From: Acanthochromis polyacanthus
Taxonomy: Eukaryota; Chordata; Actinopteri; Pomacentridae
DNA length: 64,000 nt
Assembly: GCF_021347895.1 (NCBI RefSeq)
Contig: NC_067132.1
Location: 4,509,268 to 4,573,267, forward strand
Direction of reading: 5' to 3'
Part shown: piece after piece, positions 24,648 to 34,315 of the stretch
Numbering within the stretch: position 1 is the stretch's first letter
Layout of the letters: every line of letters begins with the position of its first letter
Program-made: the position numbers and the translations under genes
Notes under the pieces: model-generated
The model's database searches: none
Seen by the model: the letters and a program-made list of their open reading frames with translations, nothing else
Told to the model about the DNA's origin: nothing

Positions 24648-24730
<83 letters not shown>
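24648..24730. repeat. (CA)n microsatellite
   Basis: About forty perfect CA units. Confidence 0.95.
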
Positions 24731-24733
<3 letters not shown>

Positions 24734-25034
24734 TCTCACCACTGACAGTAGGGAGACATGGCATGGCCCTGAGGATCATGGAAAACGCCTCCATCGGGAT
24801 CTTTCACATCGAGAGGAGTCACATCCCATGCCCATCAGAGGCACCGGCACCCGGACCTCTCAACCCCGACAGACAGGGGGACCTCCAACCAGCCGGGCTG
24901 AAGGGACCCATGGACAGCACCTCCAGCAGCAGACCGGACACAGCTCCCAGTGTGGAGGACTCTCTGAGGAAACACTGGAGTTACAAACTTTACAGTTTAT
25001 CCTTTGCAGGGTCTACTGTAGTCTGTAGTACTTA
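24731..25034. other. GC-richer segment, possibly part of a dispersed repeat
   Basis: The plus strand is open for about 100 codons from 24763, with a Pro/Ser/Gly-rich composition. I do not recognise it. Its position between a LINE tail with a microsatellite and a Tc1-like remnant suggests repeat origin. Confidence 0.25.
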
Positions 25035-25037
25035 TCT

Positions 25038-25553
25038 ATACACTGATCAGCTGCAACATTCTGACCACTGACAGGTGAAGTGAATAACATCCATCCTCTT
25101 GTTAGAATGCAACGTTCTGCTGGGAAACCTTGACATTCATGTGGATGTTGGACATGTACCACCTAAACATTGCAGGTCAAGCAACAGCATGGCGACAGCA
25201 GTCCTTGATGCCAGTTTCCACCCTCAGCAGGACAAAGCACCACGACAACCTGAAAAACTACTCAGGAGTGACCCAGGGAACACAACAGAGCTGAGATGTT
25301 CACCCGGGTTCCACACTCCCCAGATCCAGATTTAACTGAGCATCTGTGGGATGGTCCAGGATCAGCCTGATCTAGGCAGGTCCCACCCTGAAACCCACAG
25401 GACCCACAGAATTCACTGCTACCATCCTGGTACCACAGGACATCCACAGAGGTCCTGAGTCCATGAACCACTGGGTCAGAGGAGTTTCAGCAGCATAACG
25501 GGGACCAACACAGTATTAGACAGGTGGTCATTATGTTGTCCCTGATCAGCGTA
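25038..25553 (+). mobile_element. degraded Tc1-like element, internally deleted
   Basis: The left end 'acactgatcagctgcaacat' and the right end 'gtggtcattatgttgtccct' followed by GATCAGCGTA are inverted partners, with TA outside each. Near 25312-25355 one frame reads HSPDPDLTEHLWDG, the remnant of the [12 protein letters not shown] box that carries the catalytic Glu. The first two-thirds of the transposase is missing, and no frame is open. About 515 bp remain. Confidence 0.65.
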
Positions 25554-25559
25554 GCTTGC

Positions 25560-28504
25560 TTTGCTACGACCCTACAGACAATGTGCAGTGTGGGCGTAGT
25601 CACTAAAGAAATAAATTCACCAGCACATCTGCTCCAAAACAGTCTGCATAGTCTTAGTGTTGTCATGCAGTAAGAGATCATGGTGATATAGAGTTTTTGA
25701 TGATATAGCAGCATTCTACTATTTTCTACTTTGCTTCTAACACAGGTCCTGGTAGGCATTTAAAGAAAAGAACAATTCATTGTTTTTCTTGTGAGGGAGA
25801 TCTTTAACGTTTAAAAAAGCATTCATCCTGACAAATTTCTCATTTACACGTGATAATAACAACTGATCTGCTAACTGATGGAATGCAAACAGATCATTAA
25901 AATCACATCTGGAGGTGTTGAAGCAACGATTGTGATCAGATCTCAGCAGCTGTAAAATCTGTCTCTACGGTGGAAGACAAACCATCAGTGCCAGTGAAAG
26001 GTAATCTTACTCTTCCTTTTCCTACTACGCTACACAAGCCCAACAAAATCTAGAGGCAGCATCCCGTTTGTTGACAAGTTAGAGAGCCCTAACTGTCAAA
26101 AATCAAATAATATTGGGAGGCCAGTCAAGATAACAAGAAAACATTTCAGTGTCAGGTGTAAATGCAAAGACCAACAAATCTGAGGTGAGTATTCTGATAA
26201 CTCATCGAAATACAGACCACATGTCAGTGCCAAGTCTAACAGAGAATTGACCGAATTGCCAGAGACATTAAACTTACATGAGTCACTAGTTTGAAAAGTG
26301 CATGTCTGAATTCTAGTGTTGGTGAGAGGCTCCAATATCTGAAGTATGGCAGTTGGCAGCTAAACAGTGATGAAAGACCCTGAAAACAGAATAATCTGCT
26401 GAATAGGTGACCATTGTTGTACTTCATTACAGGTGACTGCAACAGTGACAACAATGCATCCATCAATATAAAAACAAGAGCGATGGAGGACAGCACAGCC
26501 ACTACACATTTTATAACACAAATACAAGCAACAAATCTGGATAGAAGTGCAAATATTGACTTGCTTGAAAACACCTAGTGATTATGGTCAAAGTGATTTA
26601 AAAAGTCCAAGAGTTGCAAGTTTCACTTTGACCAGAAAGGACATCCACGCAGAGACTGCATTATGCTTCACAGCCTTTGTTTATCAAAGGCTCAATTCAG
26701 ATCCAACAAAGCGAGGCGCTAGTTTGCATAAAGTTTCCCAGAGCTTTCACTCCATTGGTTTCCTTTCACGTTACTTTTTTTTACAGATGGAGCTTAGTCA
26801 GCGGATCACGCACAATGCTCACCTCTCCCAGAGAAAGCGCCTGCATTCTGTTGTACAAGCTCAGACATGAAGAAGAGCAAGCATGGTTTTGTATTGATTA
26901 CCTGCAGCAGGAACCTTTTCAATGGGCTCTGAGATCTGTGTGTATTTACTGAAAAACATGCATGCGACAAGTATTGATTCCAGCGTGAAGTCATACATAA
27001 TAATACTTTGGTGAAAGTGGAAGGAATTAGTAGGATAAATTCATCAGACTCAGAAGATTAAAGGTTAACCAAAAATTCTCCACTAAAAGCAAGCAAAGGA
27101 AATTGATTGTATAAAAGGTTAGAATTTTCAAATGACAAAAAAGTTATTTAAACTGTTGGAAAATATGAATTCCTAAGTCATCAACTCTTTTGCCTTTTTA
27201 CACTTGATTGCATGAAACTTTAGCAAGAGGCTGTAATAAAAACATACAGAGGTTCATTGAGTCAGGAGCAGCTATGCTCTGGTTTTATGTTGGATATGAT
27301 AAGATTTAAGCATGAATAGCAAACATTAACAGAATGTACCCTTCATCTAGAACAGAAAAACAACAGGTTTGGGTGGGTGGTGAGAGTGGAGAAAGCTTTC
27401 TGTGCTGGAAACTAGTGCACTGTTTCAGAGTACTGTGTTTTTAATTTTTTTTTTCTGATGTATGCAATCCCAACCCTAAACTGTGCTCAGATTAGAAAGC
27501 TTAATGTAGTCCACAGTAGATAAACAGATAAAATGTAAAAGTCTGAGAACTGAAACCATGATACTGATAATATAATTTGCTTTAATCAGTTAAAGATTAT
27601 ACAGCAAAACTTGTTGAAAAGAGTCACAGTCAGATAAACGTTGTTCAAAATGAATCAGAACGAAAATAAAGATTCATTTGATGACTCTGATGAACAACCA
27701 GTCGCTGATATGACTTCACCTCAGGATGACTGGACACTGGAGTTTCCAGACATTCTGTCCATTTAATGGATGGCAAGCTCTTGCCCATATGGAACTGAAA
27801 CCTTTAGCCGCTCACAGTTCAGTGGACAGGATTTACACGACCCCCCTGCTTTCAGATCAACCAGCCAGAGAACGGTTGACCCTGCAAACTTCAACACAAT
27901 CTGTTATTTCTACAGCGCTGTGTGACCGAGTATTTCATTGATGTTATCCATCATCTTGGCTCCTGCCATTCCTGAAGCCTTCTGATATTTTGTGATTATT
28001 ATTAGCAGCTCAACATCTTTTATTACCACAACATACTGGTTGCATAACAGTATAACTGCCAAAATACTTTATCTCAACCGTGCTATTTTTGTAGCCCTGT
28101 CTTCTGAAAATTACTCCCATTTAATTTTGGATAACTGTATACACCTTTAAAAAAAAACATAATGCTATCAAAATTATATTTCATTCAAGTAGTTTTGTTT
28201 TTAATGAATCAATTTGCCAAGTCATACAATGTTTACACAGCAGAACATTCAGTGATAACATATTGAATTTATACAATATCAGCTCCAAGCAAATTAAGCT
28301 TGATTACCATTTTTATGACTCTGGTTAGCTGACTGAAAGCTAAAAAGTACAATGAAAAAGGTGGTTGTCATTTAAATACTGAACAGGCTTAGGAGTCTAA
28401 AGCCATGCAAACTGCAGTGTAAACATATAGCTATACAGCAGTGCTTTGAGCTAAAAACATCAACATGTTTACATGCTCCACAGTGACAGAACTGATATCT
28501 AGAA
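25560..28504. other. unassigned sequence
   Basis: I found no exon with clear splice sites, no RNA gene and no repeat boundary. Short open frames here have no protein-like signature. Confidence 0.35.
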
Positions 28505-28583
28505 TCAATCCATCCATCATCTACACACCGTTTAATCCTCATCAGGGTCATGGGGGGCGGAGTCTATCCCATCTGACTGAGGA
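28505..28583 (-). mobile_element. SINE family A, 3' part (left piece of the split copy)
   Basis: It matches the 3' third of the SINE in reverse ('tcctcatcagggtcatgggg', 'gagtctatcc'). It stops at GAGGA (28579-28583), the target duplication of the solo LTR. The SINE resumes after 50517. Confidence 0.75.
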
Positions 28584-28804
28584 TGTTACAATCCTGCCCC
28601 AGTTCTTGCCCTTCTCCCTCCTTTTGTCCTTTTCCCCATTATCTCCCATCTGTGTCACCTTCTTACTCGTCTTGTACCTCTGGCTCCCTCTGTCTGTTGT
28701 CTTTCTCTCCTGTCTCTCCCTGCTGGTCGCTCGCCCTCTGACTCTGCCAGCTGATTACGGTTATGGACTTCAGCTGCAGTTAATCAGCTCACGCTACTCA
28801 CCTG

Positions 28805-29476
28805 TAGGGCTGGCCCGAATAGTGGTTTCTGGCCTCCAAATATTCGGGCCTTATTAAAGACGAATATCTGAATATTTGTTCCGCCCCATAACGTCCGATG
28901 GGGGGAGGGGGGCGGGAGCGGGGCTCGTGGTGGAGACGCCCCGGGAGGGCCGCGGCGGAGATGGCTTGTGGCGGTGGCGGCGGCGGCGGCGCTGGCGGTG
29001 GCATCTTTAAACTGAAGAATTCCCAAAGAGCGGAGGTCTTCAGCATCTTGTCTTGTGTTTATGCAACGAAGTGAAGCGTGACGTCAGAGTCGGCAGCAAC
29101 CTGGCCATTCGGGTGGTGGTAAGAAACATGAATGGAGGAGCAGAGATGAGCCGAACACGACGGGATGAGCCGAAGTGGGTCGAAGGCGAAAGGAAGAGAC
29201 GAGTTCCAAATATTTTCGTCTGGGGGGAGGAAGGGGTGATCACATAGACATATGTGTATATGTCATAGACATATGTGCATATTTTTATGTGATCACAGGA
29301 CGGGATGAGCCGACATGAGCCGATGTGGGCCGAAGGCGGAAGGAAGACAGTAGCGCCGCATATTCTTTCCACCCGGTAATGTCCAATGTAGGGGGGGGGC
29401 GAACATTCGGATACCAAAATTAATATCCGGATACCGCCATAGCGAACGAATATTCGGATATTCGGGTACAGTCCTA
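28805..29476. mobile_element. hAT-type MITE, 8-bp target duplication
   Basis: The left end TAGGGCTGGCCCGAAT and the complement of the right end TAGGACTGTACCCGAAT are inverted repeats. The 8 bp outside are CTCACCTG (28797-28804) and CTCATCTG (29477-29484), with one mismatch. The interior is GC-rich, with a GGCGGC tract near 28970-29000. It also has a 'gacgggatgagccga' direct repeat at about 29158 and 29301, and a TGATCACAT hairpin at about 29237-29296. It is non-coding. Confidence 0.85.
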
Positions 29477-29498
29477 CTCATCTGTCCCCCACCTCAGC

Positions 29499-29506
29499 TA
29501 TAAAAG
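29499..29506 (+). promoter_or_regulatory. TATA box of the solo LTR
   Basis: TATAAAAG lies in the 5' half of the solo LTR, about 190 bp before the Kolobok insertion point. It fits the core promoter of an LTR. Confidence 0.5.
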
Positions 29507-29689
29507 CTTTGTGCTTGCTCTCAGTCTCTGCTGGATCATTGCAGGACTCACAAGTTACTCCAGACTCCGTCCTCTCCAAACCCGCCTTTGGATTGCGTCA
29601 GCCTTGGACTCTTCAGCTTCCCCCCATTGTGGATTTCACTTTCGGACTTTGTTGCTTTTGGACTTGCCCACAGTCTGTTCATCCCTTAA

Positions 29690-30005
29690 AGGGATAGTTC
29701 GGGATTTTTGACATGAATCTGTATGGCATCCCTGACAGCAGTGTTGTGCATTCACACAGACTTACCCCCGACAGCATCCGGTGAGCAGAGATCCGGTCTG
29801 GTTTTGGTTCAGACAAAGGTAGTCCGGCAAGTTTGCTGGGGTCACGAAAATGAAACGTTTTCTTCTCAAACCAATATGTGTTTGAAAGAGTGATATATTT
29901 GCATCACAAAACCGTTGTCCACAAAAAAGTCAGACCTCGTAAACGCTTGGCACTATTTTCTCTCCCTTCATATCACTCCGCGCTGCCTCCAGCTGGCAGC
30001 CGCGC
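29690..30005. repeat. Kolobok left terminal inverted repeat
   Basis: Pairs with 49963-50279 in inverted orientation. Both start AGGGATAGTT and share a long identical run around the phrase 'gtccggcaagtttgctgggg'. Confidence 0.9.
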
Positions 30006-30048
30006 AGGTTTCACTTTGTTTACTGCTCGTAAAGTTAACAACAACAAC

Positions 30049-30617
30049 ATGTCTGACTAGGACAGCGACGATGAATATATTGACTTCAGCATTCAGCCAA
30101 GGGGATATCTTTATGAACCCGAATATACTGAAGCCGAAATTCACCAGATGGAGTTAGAACGGGCAGAGAGAGAGAGGGTGGACAGAGAAGTGGAACAAGT
30201 TGAAGTTGGAGCCACAGCTGGAGCCGTGAGACACCAGGTGACTGATTAAATGGTGGTGTACTTGTTTCAAGTGCGAAATAATGCCGACAGAGGTGGAGTC
30301 CTATTGCTGCCACGAATGGGATCTCATCATGCCACAGATGCAAGACCTTTCAATTGATGAGGAGGCCAGCTTCTGTCTGCATCACACATCATAATGACTT
30401 CCCTGCACTCCTGAATGAGGGTGTGTTGCAGACCTTTTTCCACACTCCTAAAATAAACTGGAAGAAGTGTCCCAGGCCAACACCCATCACCAAATGGACA
30501 ATATGCAGGATTCAAAGAGTCAGAGGATGCACTGCAATTGTTTTAGATGTTCAAAACAGAAATGTTTTACTTTACACTTTTTGTTACATTGACCACTTTT
30601 TATGGAAAATCATTTAA
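30049..30617 (+). pseudogene. P2X7 C-terminal (ballast)-like domain protein in the transposon, broken
   Basis: The gene starts 44 bp inside the left inverted repeat. From the ATG at 30049 the frame meets a TAG at codon 4, then continues in the same frame as an acidic, coiled-coil-like stretch (YEPEYTEAEIHQMELERAER). A frame change near 30247 leads to WWCTCFKCEIMPTEVESYCC, a Cys-rich block. A second change near 30375 leads to CITHHNDFPALLNEGVLQTF and ends at 30617. The spacing of the WCxC..C, P-E, CC, CIT and VLQ motifs matches the zinc-binding cytoplasmic ballast domain of vertebrate P2X7 receptors. The three lesions mean this copy is dead. Its role in the element is unknown. Confidence 0.6.
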
Positions 30618-30801
30618 AATAACTGGTTTACTAAACTGAAAGATAATTCTGTCCTGTTCAATAAAACTATGTTCACTAAGACATCAGATGAGATGGTTAT
30701 TTTACACTTACACATAGTTGTACAAAAAGAAAAATGGCTGGGAAAAAAAAATATTTCGTAAAAGTAAGAGACCACAAATAAGGCTTTTTCAGTCACAGAC
30801 A
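30618..30801. other. gap between the two convergent Kolobok genes
   Basis: About 180 bp separate the end of the ballast-like frame from the transposase stop. The AATAAA at 30659-30664 on the plus strand and the AATAAA at 30811-30816 (minus strand, within the last codons) could serve as poly-A signals. Confidence 0.35.
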
Positions 30802-30986
30802 TCAACATATTTTATTACCAGTATGTTTTATTGGAAAACGTGATGCATGTTCTGTCACCAAGTCATCCTTGTTTGGCTTTGGAGTGGGAGCAATGTTGGC
30901 CGGTATGCTGACTGGAGGATGGATGTGGAACGCTGTATCTCCAAGCCTGACATTCTTGTCAAGCCGCCGTTGAATGACCTGTGTAG

Positions 30987-31263
30987 TGTTCTCAGCAAAG
31001 TGTAAAAACTCTGATTAAACACCAAGCTAAACTTCGGTCAATGAAGACAGATTTACTCCCAAATCTTCAATAACACGAGGTGAAAACTGTGGCAAAAAAC
31101 ATACAAAATACATAATTAATATGTACACGTATTGTACATGTTACACGTATGACAACTTCAACTGTGACCTGGTGTCACTGTACAGGCACTAGCAACAGAA
31201 ATGATCATTGTCACACTGTTTCTAAACATGCAGATTACATGCCACTAATGTGGTTTTCTAACA
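30987..31263 (-). repeat. BEL 3' LTR
   Basis: Direct repeat of 45753-46046. By eye the two are identical apart from the 20-bp block and a 2-3 base difference at the outer end. Confidence 0.8.
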
Positions 31264-31667
31264 CAAATAATGTCATTTTTTAAACTAAATCTTACTATTT
31301 ATGCTTTTTAACAACTTAATCATTCCATATGAACTTACGACGTTGCCTGGACAATGTGTTATAGGAGATGGCTAACTCATTAGCGTATGCATAGCGTCTC
31401 TGCCGTATTCTCTGAGCAAACAGCGATCACATAAAACAGGAAAAGACCTGACGATCTAACAGGAAGTGATGTCGTTAACAGCATGACTTTCAAAATAAAA
31501 TCCTCTAAGTCAACATTTTTATGTTTTTACTGCCATTGTGAACTAAATCACATATTTATCCATTCATTTAAAAGCAATGTAACACAGAAACATAAAATAT
31601 GCCTGAGAGGCACACACTCCCCACCTGGCCGATGTGAGGCCACTATGAACTTGAGGGAATTCAAACA
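31264..31667 (-). other. BEL 3' untranslated region
   Basis: It lies between the integrase stop and the 3' LTR. A short exon-like segment (about 31340-31418, with acceptor- and donor-like flanks) is present but is best taken as chance. Confidence 0.5.
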
Positions 31668-33359
31668 TTAGTCCTTAGGCAAAAGCAAGACTAACTCTGC
31701 AACTGGCCTATGAAAGGTTCTTGTGTCACCTTGATCAGTTGTTTTTATCTCAACTTTTCTCACATGTCCATCCTTCTCAGGAATAGTTGCAGTGACCATG
31801 GCCATGGGCCAAGAGTTACGAATGGCCTGTTTGTCCCTGAGGAGAACCAGATCTCCTGCTTGAAGGTTTCTGCGTGGCACTGTCCATTTTTGTCTTCGTT
31901 GTAAAGATGGTAGGTATTCGTGGCTCCAACGAGTCCAGAACTGGTTCGCAAGTGCTTGAACTTGTCTCCATTGTTTTGTATAGAAGTTCTTGTCCGAGAA
32001 GTCTCCAGGAGGAGGTGGAACTCCTGACTTCTGTGTAAGGAGCATTGCTGGTGAGAGGATAAAAGGCTGTTGTGGATCTGTAGACACGGGTAAGAGTGGG
32101 CGTGCATTGATGATGGCTGTGACTTCTGCCATTAGCGTCGAGAGCATCTCATGGGTTAGACGACTCTTTTGCTGCAAAAGCATTGAATTAAGGATTCTCC
32201 TAGCCACACCAATCATGCGTTCCCATGAGCCCCCCATGTGGGAAGCCTGAGGAGTTCTGAACTTCCAGCTGCATCCTTGATCACTGAGGTATTTCTGCAC
32301 AGTTGTGTTCATCTCCAACTCCTTGCTAGCTCCAATAAAATTGGTGCCACAGTCAGACTGAAGTTCCCTTACAGGGCCTCTGAGTGCAAAGAAACGCCTG
32401 AGAGCGTTTATGCAACTGGAGGTGTCCATAGATTCGATTAGTTCGATGTGAACAGCTCTTGAGCTTAGACAACTGAACATGATTGCCCACCTTTTACTCT
32501 CTGCCTGTCCTCCTCTGGTGCGCCTGGTTACAATGGACCAAGGCCCGAAGACATCGAGGCCCACGTATGTGAAGGGAGGGCAAACCTTGAGACGTTCGGG
32601 TGGCAGGTCAGCCATACGTTGTTCCTCCATTCTTCCACGCAGCTTTCGGCAGGTTATGCATTTGTGAAGAACTGAATTGATTAGGCGCTTAACACCCAAA
32701 ATCCACAGTCCACCTCCCCTTACAGCACCTTCGGTGAGATGTCGACCCTGGTGTTTCACCTGCTCGTGGTGATGTCGCACAAGCAGTAGGGAAATGTGGC
32801 TATCTTTGGCTAGGAGTACTGGGTTCTTCACTTCATATGGAAGCTGAGAATGTTTCAGTCTGCCTCCAACACAGATAAGATTACCTTCTAAGGTTGGACT
32901 GAGCTTGTGCAGAGGGCTGCTCGTTGGTACCACTTTATCAGCTTGAAGAGCTGATAGCTCTTTTGCAAAGGATGATTTTTGCGCTGCTCTTAGGATGATC
33001 TCTTTTGCTTGAGCCATCTCATCAGCAGTACGAGACAAGTTACATCTGTGCCATCCTGTGCATCCACTGCTTTGGTTGGAACGTATGTGAGATCTCCCCA
33101 TGTGGATAAGGAGGGCAACTGCTCATTGTAGAGAAGTGAAGGTGGAAAAGCGCTGGAAACGATCAGAGGTAAGTACAGGTTCCTTCAGGTGAGTAGTGTA
33201 GGTATGTACTTGTTGACGGATCTCTGAGTCATTTTCTGGTTCAATGAGCTCAAATGTCTCACTTTGCGATACCTCTTCCGATGGTTGATGCAGGAATGAA
33301 GGTCTGGTGAACCAGGAACTCTGTGCAAGAAGAGATGCAGGTAAGGATCTCGATGCATG
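31668..33359 (-). pseudogene. BEL integrase and end of RNase H region (downstream of the Gypsy)
   Basis: The frame carries the zinc-binding N-terminus of the integrase (HHEQVKHQGRHLTEG, then CITCRKLRG) and the catalytic core. The core shows YVGLDVFGPW for the first Asp, LQSDCGTNFIG for the second, and GGSWERMIGVARR around the Glu. A TGA at 33123-33125 interrupts the reading at a place where related proteins would continue in frame (AVALLIH follows). At 33359 the frame meets the Gypsy LTR and resumes at 41654 in phase. The C-terminus (VAELVLLLP) is a usual BEL/Pao end. The role in a live element would be integration of the cDNA. Confidence 0.85.
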
Positions 33360-33999
33360 TGTGACCGGTTCGTTTCTGTCTCTGCGTTGTGTTAGGCAAG
33401 ACTCAGGCGTGCATCTTTTTGGAGGCAGTCTCCATTTATTTTCCGGCTCCTGACATGAAAATATTAACACAAAATCCTCCCGTCATTGATCGCCACAACA
33501 CATGCCCCTCTCCCACAGAGATTCATGTCAAAAGGGCTAACGTTAAGTTTTTCAAACAGAAAATGACATACCTGACATGAAAATATTAACACAAAATCCT
33601 CCCGTCATTGATCGCCACAACACATGCCCCTACACAGATCAAATGACAACAAAGTAAGCATCTTGTGACAAGTTTTAGCTTGCTAGAACAGGAATTTCAC
33701 TGGACAGCAAAACCGCTTACCTCTCCCACAGAGATTCATGTCAAAAGGGGAGAAAATCGGCGCGAAAACGCCAGTTATAGAGGGCAGTGCTACATAGAAT
33801 GTGGCTGTAGTAATACAAACTGAACCAAAGTTCCGCTTACTGACAAGGAGGCTCAACTAGTCAGGCATTAACTGAAACAAAAACAAACAAAAACAAATCC
33901 ACAGACACAGATTTTGTGTAATTATCACAATAACTAAAGTACAATATACTGTATTCCATATACACACACATATATTAATGTATAATTGACCCTGTTACA
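33360..33999 (-). repeat. Gypsy 3' LTR
   Basis: In element orientation it begins TGTAACAGGGTC and ends CGGTCACA. It contains a ~62-bp segment present twice (33449-33510 and 33570-33631), and a shorter word ('cccacagagattcatgtcaa') also present twice. Confidence 0.93.
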
Positions 34000-34012
34000 C
34001 TCACCCCCCCAG
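34000..34012 (-). other. Gypsy polypurine tract
   Basis: The minus strand reads CTGGGGGGGTGAG directly before the 3' LTR, the position for second-strand priming. Confidence 0.6.
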
Positions 34013-34315
34013 AATTACACAAACATCTGGGCAGCAAAACAACTGTCAATAGCACGCAGGCCATTAAGAACCACAACCAAATACGTGAACCAGCAAGTAG
34101 AGCTTCCTATTAAAAGGATTGGAAGATGAGGGAATTGCTCGGCGCCTAGCAAAAACCCACAACACTCCATAGACAGGGTGAGGTGCCTTATACACCACAC
34201 ATACACAGGCCAACGGTACAGGTGAGGAAAAAAAAGAAAGGGCCTATACAGCAACATGTGACCATAATAACATAAAGAGCAGCTTATCATAACACGCCAC
34301 CCTGATTCATACATT
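34013..34315 (-). other. Gypsy 3' untranslated region
   Basis: About 300 bp between the pol stop and the polypurine tract. No env-like or other frame is recognised. Confidence 0.6.

Larger units (their letters stand above)
28584..29685 (+). mobile_element. solo LTR, 5' part (U3/R), interrupted by a hAT MITE
   Basis: It begins TGTTACAATCC just after GAGGA. The segment contains a TATA box (TATAAAAG at 29499-29506). It ends at TTAA where the Kolobok enters. The 3' part is at 50284-50517. The combined length without insertions is about 660 bp, typical of an LTR. No internal retrotransposon region remains, so it is a solo LTR formed by recombination or a small non-autonomous element. Confidence 0.7.

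Noticed and set aside
24648..24730. CRISPR-like or other array
   Set aside because: Simple CA microsatellite with no spacers. CRISPR arrays are not expected in a fish genome.
30987..31263. Kolobok coding exon (frame reading SPRVIEDLGVNLSSLTE and FAENT joined to the last Kolobok exon)
   Set aside because: The same sequence occurs as a direct repeat at the other end of the BEL element, next to gag, so LTR is the simpler reading. The last Kolobok exon is taken to begin at 30985.
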